Below, one piece after another: positions 16,622 through 25,289 of a DNA stretch of 31,195 nucleotides. The position numbers were made by a program, and so were the translations under genes. Below the pieces are notes generated by a model. That model saw only the letters and a program-made list of their open reading frames with translations, was not told the origin of the DNA and ran no database searches. The stretch spans positions 1-31,195 of the forward strand of contig JAIXRD010000289.1 in the NCBI GenBank assembly GCA_027485365.1. Direction: 5' to 3'. Positions within the stretch are counted from its first letter, which is position 1. Every line of letters begins with the position of its first letter. The stretch comes from Cryomorphaceae bacterium (GTDB taxonomy: Bacteria; Bacteroidota; Bacteroidia; Flavobacteriales_D; Crocinitomicaceae).

Positions 16622-17156
16622 TGCCTTGTCATATGGTCAACAGGCAGTGCGTACTTATACGCTTACTGAGTTGAACCAAGCAAACCCCGACAGTGTGTTT
16701 TCGATTGATTTAAGCCGTGAAAAACTCACGACAATTCCATCGATTGTTTATCGTTTCACCAAAATCAAAACGCTTAATCTAAGCAAGAACAAAATTGAGT
16801 TATTAGGTGATTCCGTCTTAGTATTCAAACACTTAGAGACCTTAAACTTGACGAAGAATAAAATGTACTCAATTCCCTTTGCTATATTTCAGCTAAGTAC
16901 TTTAAAACAACTCTTGCTCGCTGAAAACCACATTGAACGGATTCCAAATGAAATTGAACAACTCATCGCCTTGGAGACCTTGGATTTGTATGACAATGCC
17001 GTGAATTTTATTTCACCTCAATTAAAAACCTTACCAAATCTAAAGTTGCTGGATATCCAAGGCGTAATGTATAACCATGAATTCCACAAGCAATTGGTAA
17101 ATGATTTCAAGCATTGCACCTTGTATTTAGATCCTCCGTGTTCATGTATGGATTGA
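16584..17156 (+). CDS. Secreted leucine-rich-repeat protein
   Basis: A 190-residue protein with a signal peptide (1-19, ending ALSYGQ) and about five leucine-rich repeats of ~23 residues between residues 35 and 165 (for example IKTLNLSKNKIELL, LETLNLTKNKMYSI, LKQLLLAENHIERI, LETLDLYDNAVNFI). A C-terminal cap ends in CSCMD with paired cysteines. It has no T9SS sorting domain, so it is predicted to be periplasmic. Its ATG lies inside the end of ribF (38 bp overlap in another frame), so it is probably translated from the ribF message. LRR proteins usually bind other proteins; the partner is unknown. Confidence 0.85.
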   Translation: MKSILVGISLVFSALSYGQQAVRTYTLTELNQANPDSVFSIDLSREKLTTIPSIVYRFTKIKTLNLSKNKIELLGDSVLVFKHLETLNLTKNKMYSIPFAIFQLSTLKQLLLAENHIERIPNEIEQLIALETLDLYDNAVNFISPQLKTLPNLKLLDIQGVMYNHEFHKQLVNDFKHCTLYLDPPCSCMD

Positions 17157-17220
17157 ATTATTAACAATTCCATATAGAAATTTATCAGCAAGCAAACGGA
17201 GTCCACAATAAGAATCGTGT

Positions 17221-17228
17221 TAACTTTA
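17221..17228 (+). promoter_or_regulatory. -7-like box of the T9SS/PorP/OmpA operon
   Basis: TAACTTTA differs from TAnnTTTG only in its last base and ends four bases before the GTG start at 17233, implying a leaderless message. No -33 TTG is seen at the expected distance. Confidence 0.5.
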
Positions 17229-17232
17229 TGCT

Positions 17233-19884
17233 GTGAAGCACTTTTTGCTCCTTATTGGTATGTACTTTTCCCTTCATTGTTGGGGACAAAACTACCTGTA
17301 TAATGGGCATTTCGAATTTGGTGGTCCGGGAGTTGGTTTTAATGTAAATGGCCAAGGTTATTCCCTTATTTTACCTCCGTATTTCGGAAGTACGCAGCCT
17401 GGTGACTTTGCGATAACCAATAATCCATTGCCGTTAAACACTAACTTTTTTTTATCCTTTGGCGACCACAGTTCTGGGCAGGGAAATATGTTAGTGGTTG
17501 ATGGTGTAAACATCGGTGGCGGACAAGCGTTTTGGCAAGCAGGAAGCAACGGAGGGGGTGTTTGTGGGTTAACTGTAGGCAACACGTATATTCTTAGCTA
17601 TTGGTTACATTCGGCATCAAGTCTAGTGCAGAATGTTGTTTCTCAAGCAGATGTAAAGGCTACATTTAACAATGCGGTAAATATTCAAGTGCTTACACCG
17701 ACCTTAGCGCCACTTCCCGCAGCCGGATGGCAAGCCTATGCGGTGGAATTTGAAGCGACGAATTCTTGCGTTAATATTAGTCTTTATGATGATAACATTA
17801 ATACATTGGGCAATGATTTTGCCATAGACGACATCGCGGTAATGCCTGTTGGGGATCCGTTGTCGTTAACGGCATCGACCACCCGACCTACCTGTAGTGA
17901 TTCCTTAAGTGGGGCCCTCATTGGGTACGCGAAAGGTGGATATCCGCCGTATCAATATTCGTTATCCGGAGGCCTTGGAACCTTGAATAACTCCACGGGA
18001 ATTTTCACAAATATACCTGCTGGTTCCTACAGCTTAAGCGTTATCGATGCGACGAACCAATCGGTGAACTTGACGAATCAACTTATATTTCCAAATGACT
18101 TCCTGCAGGTTAATCCAACGGATACCTTGGTTTGTGCGAACACTCAAGTGACCTTGACGGTGACGGGTGGTACAAACACCAATTATTTATGGATGGCTAC
18201 ACCACCCGACCCAAACCTATTAAACCCGTTCAATGATACCGTTTTGGTTAGCCCGAATCAAACCACGGTTTATTTGGTTTCTACAAACAACACAAACGAA
18301 AACCTGGTAACAAACGGCAACTTTGAGGCGATGAACACCGGGTTTTACAGCGATTTAACATTTCTCACCCCAACCAATCCAAATGGGCTACAAACAAGTT
18401 ATGGGATTACACCCAATGCAAGTTTTTGGGAAGGAACATTTTCTCCCTGTGTGGATCATACTTTTGGCAATGGCGTAGGAAATATGATGGTGATTGATGG
18501 AGCTATTTCAGGAAACACAACCGTTTGGAGACAAGTGATTTCGATAGAAAAAAACACCAATTATACCTTTTCCTATTATTCGCAATCGGTAGAAAGTAAC
18601 AACCCAGCAATTCTAAAAGCCAGCATAAATGGAATTTCCCTTAGTATTGACACCTTAACGAATACCACGTGCTCATGGCAACAACAAAGCGCCACCTGGA
18701 ATTCTGGTGCGGATAGTATTGCAATCTTATTGATAGAAAATTTGAATCAAAGTGGATTAGGGAATGACTTCGCAATGGATGACATTACCTTCAGCACCTT
18801 AAGATCGTGTTCTAACCAAGCCAATGTACAAATCATACAAGGTAATCCATCCTTAGGGTTAAGTTATCCGAATGACCTTTGTCTAAACGCTGGGATAGTC
18901 ACCCCAACGCTACCTCCGTCAACACCAAGCAACGGAACCTATAGTTCATTTCCTGGTGGACTTAACTTAGATCCGATAACCGGAGCAATCAATACCACAG
19001 GCAGCAGTGCTGGCGTATATCAAATAGTTTACAGTGTTTCATTATGCAACACCGTGGCAAAAGACACCTTTGAACTCACGGTGCATGCACTCCCTAATTT
19101 GCTTAGTTTAACCGGTGGAACCTACAATTGTTCGTTACAAAGTTTTGATTCGGTGTTGCTATACCTAAACGCATCCTACCCCGTAACGGTAGTATGGAAC
19201 CTAAATGGCGTGGAGCAAGTGACCGCAGGAGCCTCAGACCCCATGTATTTGGGCACACAAGCAGGTTTTTACGAACTCGTATCTATAAGCGATGCATTCT
19301 GTACCAGAACCTTAAACGGCACGATATTACTTGACTCCTTATCAATACCACAAACACCCATAATTACTGGAGACACCGTTGTTTGTGAAAATGAGCCTTC
19401 AGGAAGTATATCCTTGACAAACCCAAATCCAAACGGTGTAATATCCTGGTTTTCCGATTCAAATTTGAGTCAATACTTGGAAAGTGGGCCAATATTCTAT
19501 CCAAACAACGACAGTTCAACTACGTATTATGTGGTACAAGTAGTGAATGGGTGCGTAAGTAACGTTTTTGGATTTTCTACAGAAATCGTTTCATGTAATT
19601 TAGTCGTACCCAGTGCCTTTACTCCAGACGGAGATGGGGATAACGATGTGTGGAGTATTGTTGGCTTGGACACTAAGTTCCCTTTAAATCAAGTTAAAAT
19701 TTTCAATCGGTGGGGTGAAAATATATACACGAGCACCGAGGGGGATTATGCTTCGTCGCCATGGAACGGGACATTGAACGGTGAAGAATTACCCGTTGGA
19801 AGTTATTACTACATTATTGAAAAGGCAGTGGATGGAAGCATAGAACCGATTAATGGAACCATTACAATTTTACGTGCGCCATGA
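17233..19884 (+). CDS. T9SS type B surface protein with duplicated jelly-roll-like domains
   Basis: An 883-residue secreted protein. GTG 17233 is used because a TAA lies 12 bases upstream in frame and a signal peptide follows (1-19, ending LHCWGQ). Two similar domains, about 21-203 and 357-521, each run from N-G-x-FE through GNM-V-DG to GNDFA-DDI, and look like carbohydrate-binding-type beta-sandwiches. Between them, about 207-290, lies a SprB-like repeat (GGYPPYQYSLSGG...IPAGSYSLSVIDA). Ig-like segments follow. The C-terminal type B sorting domain (about 790-883) carries AFTPDGDGDNDVW, IFNRWGE and GSYYYII. It is the first gene of a four-gene operon; its TGA overlaps the PorP/SprF start by 4 bp. 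It is probably a cell-surface adhesin or matrix protein exported with that partner. Confidence 0.92.
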   Translation: MKHFLLLIGMYFSLHCWGQNYLYNGHFEFGGPGVGFNVNGQGYSLILPPYFGSTQPGDFAITNNPLPLNTNFFLSFGDHSSGQGNMLVVDGVNIGGGQAFWQAGSNGGGVCGLTVGNTYILSYWLHSASSLVQNVVSQADVKATFNNAVNIQVLTPTLAPLPAAGWQAYAVEFEATNSCVNISLYDDNINTLGNDFAIDDIAVMPVGDPLSLTASTTRPTCSDSLSGALIGYAKGGYPPYQYSLSGGLGTLNNSTGIFTNIPAGSYSLSVIDATNQSVNLTNQLIFPNDFLQVNPTDTLVCANTQVTLTVTGGTNTNYLWMATPPDPNLLNPFNDTVLVSPNQTTVYLVSTNNTNENLVTNGNFEAMNTGFYSDLTFLTPTNPNGLQTSYGITPNASFWEGTFSPCVDHTFGNGVGNMMVIDGAISGNTTVWRQVISIEKNTNYTFSYYSQSVESNNPAILKASINGISLSIDTLTNTTCSWQQQSATWNSGADSIAILLIENLNQSGLGNDFAMDDITFSTLRSCSNQANVQIIQGNPSLGLSYPNDLCLNAGIVTPTLPPSTPSNGTYSSFPGGLNLDPITGAINTTGSSAGVYQIVYSVSLCNTVAKDTFELTVHALPNLLSLTGGTYNCSLQSFDSVLLYLNASYPVTVVWNLNGVEQVTAGASDPMYLGTQAGFYELVSISDAFCTRTLNGTILLDSLSIPQTPIITGDTVVCENEPSGSISLTNPNPNGVISWFSDSNLSQYLESGPIFYPNNDSSTTYYVVQVVNGCVSNVFGFSTEIVSCNLVVPSAFTPDGDGDNDVWSIVGLDTKFPLNQVKIFNRWGENIYTSTEGDYASSPWNGTLNGEELPVGSYYYIIEKAVDGSIEPINGTITILRAP

Positions 19885-20861
19885 GATTAATGACCCTCGT
19901 TTTCACAATCTTTTCGCTGAGCCTTTTGGGTCAACAAATGCCGCAATTTCGTCAAATCCCAATGAATTACTCAGTATACAATCCATCGGGAATGGCCATG
20001 AACAAGCAAAGTAGTATATCCCTTCTCGCAAGATGGCAAATGCTAGGCTTTGGAAACGAACCACGAACGATTGCTTGCATTGGGCAAACAATGATCAAGA
20101 AAAAGGTTAAAACGATATTCAATCCAGGAAGTAGAATTCAACGTGAATATGAACCGCTACAAAAGAAAAAAAATATAGTACTTCAACATTTTGTCGGCGG
20201 ACAAGTTATCTCAGATAATTATGGTGCCTTTAAATATCTCGATGTAAGTGGTAGTTATGCTGCTAATATCCCAATTAATAAAACCTGGAAATTAAGTGCG
20301 GGGCTACGAATGGGTCTAAGAAACAATGTATTTTCTCCAAGTCAAGCAAGCGTATTAAATCTTAATGATCCGCAATTACCTTATGGCGGAGGAGATGCCA
20401 CATATGATGCCTATTTAGCCAATGGTTTACGGGCGCTTTCCTTAAGCAGTGGGTTTGGGCTAACCCTTTTTTCAAAGAAAGTCATTTTTTCCGGTGCCAT
20501 TCACCATGGTGGAATCCCCAATGGGCTTGTTCAACAAACCAGCTTTTTCGACCAACAATATCATTGGAATACGCTGGTTGGATATACCTTTAAAATAGCC
20601 AATGGCTTAGATGTACAACCTATTCTTGTTGCAAAACAGATGAATCACGGGCCGGTTTCTCTTGAAGCAACCCTGATGACAACCATTAATTATATTTTTT
20701 GGGCTGGAATAAACTATCAGTATAATGCCTCCGCTGGACTAATGGCTGGAATGGAAGTGTCGGATAATTTGAAGATTGGATATGCATTTGATTTTTCAAC
20801 CAATCGAATCAATCGGTTTAGTAATGGGGGACATGAAATTTATTTAAGTTATGGATTTTAA
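19881..20861 (+). CDS. PorP/SprF family outer-membrane protein
   Basis: A 326-residue predicted outer-membrane beta-barrel of the PorP/SprF family. The signal peptide (about 1-18) is followed by the diagnostic start QQMPQFRQIPMNYSVYNPSGMA. The rest alternates in short beta strands and ends with YLSYGF, whose terminal aromatic residue suits barrel insertion. In Flavobacterium, SprF-type proteins are needed for secretion or surface attachment of their partner adhesin (SprB). The 4-bp overlap (ATGA) with the upstream type B gene supports the same pairing here. The 3' end overlaps the OmpA gene by 11 bp. Confidence 0.92.
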   Translation: MRLMTLVFTIFSLSLLGQQMPQFRQIPMNYSVYNPSGMAMNKQSSISLLARWQMLGFGNEPRTIACIGQTMIKKKVKTIFNPGSRIQREYEPLQKKKNIVLQHFVGGQVISDNYGAFKYLDVSGSYAANIPINKTWKLSAGLRMGLRNNVFSPSQASVLNLNDPQLPYGGGDATYDAYLANGLRALSLSSGFGLTLFSKKVIFSGAIHHGGIPNGLVQQTSFFDQQYHWNTLVGYTFKIANGLDVQPILVAKQMNHGPVSLEATLMTTINYIFWAGINYQYNASAGLMAGMEVSDNLKIGYAFDFSTNRINRFSNGGHEIYLSYGF

Positions 20862-22479
20862 AGCCCGCTTATTTTTCCTGTGTTTTATCGTCTTCAACTA
20901 TTGTTGGACTCAAATCTATGAATTCACAACACCGCTGCGTTTTGGAACAAACATAAACACGTCGGCGGATGAAAGCAATGCTGTGTTTTCGGCACAGGGA
21001 GACATGCTATATTTTGTTAGAACATTTGACCCTAAAAATACAGGTGGAATTTATGATCAAGACATTTGGGTTAGTAAAAAAACAAATGGAGCATGGGGTA
21101 CGCCATATGCGTTGAAATCCTTGAACAATAAACTCCATAATGCGGTAATATCTGAAGTGGTCAATCGAGCGGACAGTACCCAGCGCATGTTATATTTAAT
21201 CAGTTCCTATGGTACCGAACGTGATTTAGAAAAAGGGATCACCATCGCTACACGAGGAAATCAAGACACCAATTGGTTGGTTAAAAAGAAACTCGCCATA
21301 CCGGGCTTGGACATTGATGGAAAGTATGTTGGCTATACGATTTCGAGGGATCAACAAGTAGCGATCGTTTCCTATGAAGGTGCGGGTTCAGAGGGGGAGG
21401 AAGATTTGTATTATTCGATGCTTGGCAGCGACGGATGGTCTGATATAGAACACCTTGGTTCAACAATAAATAGCCCAGGGTTTGAAATTTCACCGTTTCT
21501 ATCTCCTAATAATGATACCCTATATTTTTCTTCTAACGGATTCAAAGGACAAGGGGACGCCGACATCTACTACAGTGTCCGAAAGGGTAAATGGAATTCA
21601 TGGTCAAAGCCAATTAACCTCGGAAAAACAATAAACACACCAAACTTTGATGCCTATTTCTCGCTCATTGATAATCAAGCAGTTTGGTCAAGTAACCGTG
21701 ACGGGAAGGATTTGGACTTATGGACAGCATGGGCCATTAAACCGCCGGAATTAGTTATGAAGGTGAATGAAATCAAACATATCAGTGAATTCCAAGGTTC
21801 GGATGGAATAATCGACATTGAAATCACATCCGGAGTAAAGCCTTATAAATACCAATGGTCAAATGGCATGACTACACAAGACATTGGTTCACTTAGAAAA
21901 GGGACCTTTAAATTGCAAATTACGGACTCCATCGGACAAAAAATCAGCCACATATTTGAAATTAATGAGCCCGAAGCACAAGAACAAAACATCATTCGCT
22001 TTCCTAATATTCAATATGAATTTAACAAATGGACCTTTATCAATGATTCAACGGTAAATAGTTATGACTCGCTAAAATCTGTAGCTAAATTACTTGGTGA
22101 CTACCCTAATTTAATTATTGAATTAATTTCTCATACGGATTCGCGCGGAGAGGAAACAAGAAATCAAATGCTATCAGAAAATCGGGCTAAAGCTTGTTAT
22201 AAATATTTGGTTCAAGAGCTAAACATTGACCCCCGCAGAATCATACCTGTTGGTAAGGGTGAGTCAGAACCTGCGATGTGGTTTGATCCAGCGCAAAATA
22301 AAATGATAAAACTAAGCGAAGAATTTATTCAAAGTAAAAAAGAGAATGATGTGCTTTACGAATACTTGCATCAATTAAATCGAAGGACAGAGGGTAAGGT
22401 ATTACGGCTTGACTTCAATCCAACAACAGCCGCGGAAGCACCGTCATCATACATGGAATTTCAAATCTTACCGAAATAA
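20851..22479 (+). CDS. PD40 / SprB-like / OmpA-domain protein
   Basis: A 542-residue protein. The signal-like N-terminus (about 1-20) is followed by PD40 beta-propeller repeats at about 35-290 (SPFLSPNNDTLYFSSNGFKG, FDAYFSL-NQAVWSSNRDG). A single SprB-type repeat sits near 315-370 (GGIIDIEITSGVKPYKYQWSNG-like). The C-terminal OmpA domain (about 380-485) carries NIQYEFNKW, HTDSRGEE, LSENRA and PVGKGESEP, the peptidoglycan-binding pattern. It likely tethers the PorP/SprF-surface protein complex to the cell wall. It overlaps the preceding gene by 11 bp and the next by 1 bp (TAATG). Its OmpA domain is followed by a 60-residue tail not seen in the simplest family members. Confidence 0.92.
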   Translation: MDFKARLFFLCFIVFNYCWTQIYEFTTPLRFGTNINTSADESNAVFSAQGDMLYFVRTFDPKNTGGIYDQDIWVSKKTNGAWGTPYALKSLNNKLHNAVISEVVNRADSTQRMLYLISSYGTERDLEKGITIATRGNQDTNWLVKKKLAIPGLDIDGKYVGYTISRDQQVAIVSYEGAGSEGEEDLYYSMLGSDGWSDIEHLGSTINSPGFEISPFLSPNNDTLYFSSNGFKGQGDADIYYSVRKGKWNSWSKPINLGKTINTPNFDAYFSLIDNQAVWSSNRDGKDLDLWTAWAIKPPELVMKVNEIKHISEFQGSDGIIDIEITSGVKPYKYQWSNGMTTQDIGSLRKGTFKLQITDSIGQKISHIFEINEPEAQEQNIIRFPNIQYEFNKWTFINDSTVNSYDSLKSVAKLLGDYPNLIIELISHTDSRGEETRNQMLSENRAKACYKYLVQELNIDPRRIIPVGKGESEPAMWFDPAQNKMIKLSEEFIQSKKENDVLYEYLHQLNRRTEGKVLRLDFNPTTAAEAPSSYMEFQILPK

Positions 22480-23096
22480 TGAAAGCACTATCATTAATTT
22501 TCCAACTGGGAGTATTATTTTCTGCTTTTGCCTTTATTTGGTTTTGGTTGCAACTGTTGTTAATGATTGTTCTGCCTGAAAATGTTCGGACACAATTTCG
22601 ATATTTCCTACAATTGCTTCAATCTCTGTTTCTAGGGGTGCTTGTATTAAAATTTGTTGCCAAAGAAGAAGGTAGCTTAACGCTTAATGGCATGCTCGTA
22701 CTTTCTTTAATTACTTATTTCTTATATCTATTAAGGAATCTTCGATCAGAGCAAAATGCAATGCAGCTTCAACTGTATACGAACCTTTATAAAAAAGTGA
22801 AAATGAAAAATGAATGGGAATTGGCCGTAGCGCTCATCTCTATTTCCATAACCATACTCTGGGTATTTTTCCCTGTTGCTTTGGATAGCGTGGTTACACA
22901 GTGGTTTTATGAACAAACGCAGGATTTAATTCAGATTCCTATTATTGGATGGATCTTTAAACTTGCAGGATTCTTCTTTTTGCTTGCTACCCTGATTCGT
23001 TTTTTAGCAGCCATAACGTGGATGCTTCGGGGTCCGAAATCAAAACCTACTAAACGCGACTCGGACGAGTTCGACGATTTTGAAGAAATTAAATAG
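22479..23096 (+). CDS. Small polytopic membrane protein, uncharacterised
   Basis: A 205-residue inner-membrane protein that I do not recognise. It has about five hydrophobic helices: two near the N-terminus (about 5-70), one near 75-88, one near 115-135 and one near 150-180. A short charged cytoplasmic-type tail rich in Lys/Arg then Asp/Glu ends the protein (KSKPTKRDSDEFDDFEE). Its ATG shares a base with the OmpA gene stop (TAATG), so it is co-translated with the T9SS/PorP/OmpA operon. The 3' end overlaps the convergent MarC gene by 8 bp. Placement suggests an inner-membrane partner for the surface complex; this is inference only. Confidence 0.75.
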   Translation: MKALSLIFQLGVLFSAFAFIWFWLQLLLMIVLPENVRTQFRYFLQLLQSLFLGVLVLKFVAKEEGSLTLNGMLVLSLITYFLYLLRNLRSEQNAMQLQLYTNLYKKVKMKNEWELAVALISISITILWVFFPVALDSVVTQWFYEQTQDLIQIPIIGWIFKLAGFFFLLATLIRFLAAITWMLRGPKSKPTKRDSDEFDDFEEIK

Positions 23097-23712
23097 ACGC
23101 GTAAAATAACGATCGGCCACTCGCAACGATCATCTGAATCCCTATTGAAAGGACTAATAAGCCCATAATTTTGGAAAGCGTACGTAAACCACTTTGTCCG
23201 AGGTACTTTAAGATATAAGGTGCAGAAGAAAGAATTAGGTAAATACAAATACATACCGTAAAAATTCCGGCCAAGACCACCGACTTACTTTGTAAATCAT
23301 CTGTCTGAATTGCTAGATTAATCAATAAGGAAATAGACCCAGGACCGGCCAAAAGTGGCATCGCTAAGGGACTAAACGAAATGTCTTCTTTTAAACGAGA
23401 TTCATCTTCAATGGGCCCCTGAACATCACTTTTATGCTGAGCATTCAACAATTGAAACCCTGAACGAGAAATGATAATTCCGCCCGCAATTTTCAAGGCA
23501 TGAATCGATACTCCAAAGAAATTTAGAATAAACTCTCCAATAAAAAAAGACAAGACACACACCACAAAAACATAGATAGATGTCCGTCGGATGGTACGAA
23601 ACAAATGGTCCTTTGGAAATCCATTGGTTATTGAAATAAATACAGGCATTGCACTCAACGGATTTATGAGTGAAAAAAGCGAAACTACTGTAGAAATAAA
23701 GAGAGCCGTCAT
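23089..23712 (-). CDS. MarC family integral membrane protein
   Basis: A 207-residue, six-helix membrane protein of the MarC (UPF0056) family, whose biochemical role is not established. Family features include FSLINPLSAMPVF near the start, the IAGGIIISRSGFQLL segment, SPLAMPLLAGPGSI and IMGLLVLSIGIQMIV at the end. It stands alone on the minus strand, overlapping the previous operon by 8 bp at its 3' end. Upstream, GACCTTTG resembles a -7 box but lacks the leading TA, so I do not list a promoter. Confidence 0.93.
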   Translation of the reverse strand: MTALFISTVVSLFSLINPLSAMPVFISITNGFPKDHLFRTIRRTSIYVFVVCVLSFFIGEFILNFFGVSIHALKIAGGIIISRSGFQLLNAQHKSDVQGPIEDESRLKEDISFSPLAMPLLAGPGSISLLINLAIQTDDLQSKSVVLAGIFTVCICIYLILSSAPYILKYLGQSGLRTLSKIMGLLVLSIGIQMIVASGRSLFYASI

Positions 23713-23864
23713 AAAATTCGCTGCAAAGGTCGGTATTCTACATGGATAGCCGTCTCAAACAAATGTTAAGAAAATGTAATGTTTAGTTTGATTTCATTTC
23801 TAATTTAACCACTAACTCAACCTTATCGAATCGATTAAAAATGATCCGAACTGATTAATTATTG

Positions 23865-23872
23865 TACATTTA
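23865..23872 (+). promoter_or_regulatory. -7-like box of the CBM-like secreted protein gene
   Basis: TACATTTA, one mismatch to TAnnTTTG, lies 22 bases before ATG 23895 in an AT-rich intergenic stretch. The rest of the 182-bp gap to marC shows nothing else recognisable. Confidence 0.4.
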
Positions 23873-23894
23873 ACAATTACTAATCCTGATTGTT

Positions 23895-25217
23895 ATGCGT
23901 GTACATGTAATTCTTCTTGCTCTTTTCACTAATTATGTGTACTTCGCGCAATTAGGCCCCATTGATTTTGAACCTGCAGGTTTTGGTGCCACCTGGCAGT
24001 GGACCACCTTCGAAAATGACTTCAATCCCCCCTTAGAAATTATAGCTAACCCTGATCCAAGTGGTATCAACAATTCATCTACGGTAGCACGATTTACAGC
24101 AAATGTCGCAGGCGCACCTTGGGCCGGGTTTGAATCCCTTCATGGTCAAGGCATCGGCACCTTCAACCTAACTGCTGCCAATTGTGTGGTAAAAATCATG
24201 GTCTACAAACCCATTATCAGTCCGGTGGGTATTAAATTCGCTACGCCTGCAGGTGCTTCTACCGGTGAGATTTTAGTAAGCAATACCTTGATAAATCAAT
24301 GGGAAGAACTGACCTTTGATTTTAGTGCCGTTGTGAGCGCTCCTTCCTCTACCGGCATAGACCAAATTATCGTATTCCCTGATTTTACGCAGCGCAGCGA
24401 CAACCGCATTTGTTTAATAGACAACATTAAATTCTCCAATCAGAACGGCGGAAATCCAATTCCAATGGGTCCTGCCCCAACCCCTACTTATCCCCCTTCC
24501 AACGTCATTTCCCTGTTTAGTAATCCGTATCAAAACGTCGCCGTGGATACTTGGATGGCCCCTTGGTCAATGGCTCAAGTGAGTGATTTACAACTCAGTG
24601 GGAACGATACCAAACGGTATGACGCAATGAATTTTGCTGGGATAGAACTCCTCGGGAACAATCAATTAGACCTGAGCAACATGACTCATTTCAGAGTAGA
24701 CTATTGGACCCCCAATATGAATACATTCAAGGTTAAACTCGTAGATTTTGGTGCAAATGGTCAATATGCAGGCGGTGATGACAGCGAAAGTGAGTTAAGC
24801 TACGCATTGCCAACAGGAGCATGGCACACCCTAGAAATTCCATTGAGTTCGTTTACAGGCCTCGCGAACGTAAATCATTTTTCTCAATTGGTGTTTTCTG
24901 GAACACCGAGCGGCGCCGGCACGGTTTATATTGATAACGTATTGTTTTTCAACAATGAAGGCGCAAGCATCCCCGAAGAACAAACACATGGTGTACAAGC
25001 CTATCCGAATCCCGTTTCAGACAACATTACATTTGGTACAACGGAAGTCCCAATGAATTCAATTCAAGTTTTCGGACTTGATGGCACTTTATTGATGGAA
25101 GATTCACCCAATTCAAAATCCTACTCCATAAACCTTTCAAAGTTACCAACAGGGACTTATTTAGTTCGGATTTTCCTAGCAAACAATACGGAAACCTTGC
25201 GCATCATCAAGGAATAA
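23895..25217 (+). CDS. Secreted protein with two carbohydrate-binding-like domains and T9SS type A signal
   Basis: A 440-residue exported protein. The signal peptide covers about 1-19. Domain one (about 20-178) runs from FEPAGFGATWQWTTFEN and NPDPSGIN to NRICLIDNIKF. Domain two (about 190-352) has VISLFSNPYQNVAVDTWMAPW, FRVDYWTPN and YIDNVLFF. Both look like the jelly-roll modules that accompany GH16-type laminarinases in marine Bacteroidota. No catalytic domain is present. A T9SS type A sorting domain (about 360-440) has AYPNPVSDNITF and LPTGTYLVRIF. It is probably a polysaccharide-binding surface or secreted protein; substrate unknown. It is a single gene between marC and a MORN protein. 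Confidence 0.88.
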   Translation: MRVHVILLALFTNYVYFAQLGPIDFEPAGFGATWQWTTFENDFNPPLEIIANPDPSGINNSSTVARFTANVAGAPWAGFESLHGQGIGTFNLTAANCVVKIMVYKPIISPVGIKFATPAGASTGEILVSNTLINQWEELTFDFSAVVSAPSSTGIDQIIVFPDFTQRSDNRICLIDNIKFSNQNGGNPIPMGPAPTPTYPPSNVISLFSNPYQNVAVDTWMAPWSMAQVSDLQLSGNDTKRYDAMNFAGIELLGNNQLDLSNMTHFRVDYWTPNMNTFKVKLVDFGANGQYAGGDDSESELSYALPTGAWHTLEIPLSSFTGLANVNHFSQLVFSGTPSGAGTVYIDNVLFFNNEGASIPEEQTHGVQAYPNPVSDNITFGTTEVPMNSIQVFGLDGTLLMEDSPNSKSYSINLSKLPTGTYLVRIFLANNTETLRIIKE

Positions 25218-25272
25218 TTCGTTTTCCATTGAACCCAATTCGTTGGTAAAGGTATACCTAAGCGTTTCACCT

Positions 25273-25280
25273 TATCTTTG
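25273..25280 (+). promoter_or_regulatory. -7 promoter box of the long MORN-repeat gene
   Basis: TATCTTTG matches TAnnTTTG exactly and lies nine bases before ATG 25290, giving a leader of about 6 nt. The in-frame TTG at 25278 is the end of this box, so it is unlikely to be the start. A TTG at 25243 is 27 nt upstream, beyond the usual range. Confidence 0.6.
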
Positions 25281-25289
25281 CATCGAATT

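Noticed and set aside
17157..17200. Imperfect palindrome GAATTATTAACAATTC as a terminator
   Set aside because: It is AT-rich, without a stable GC stem or following T-run.
22931..23254. 107-codon minus-strand frame
   Set aside because: It is antisense to the membrane protein gene and overlaps MarC in another frame; it has no recognisable protein features.
23713..23894. Possible RNA or promoter for marC (GACCTTTG)
   Set aside because: The leading TA of the -7 box is missing and no conserved RNA motif or strong hairpin was seen.
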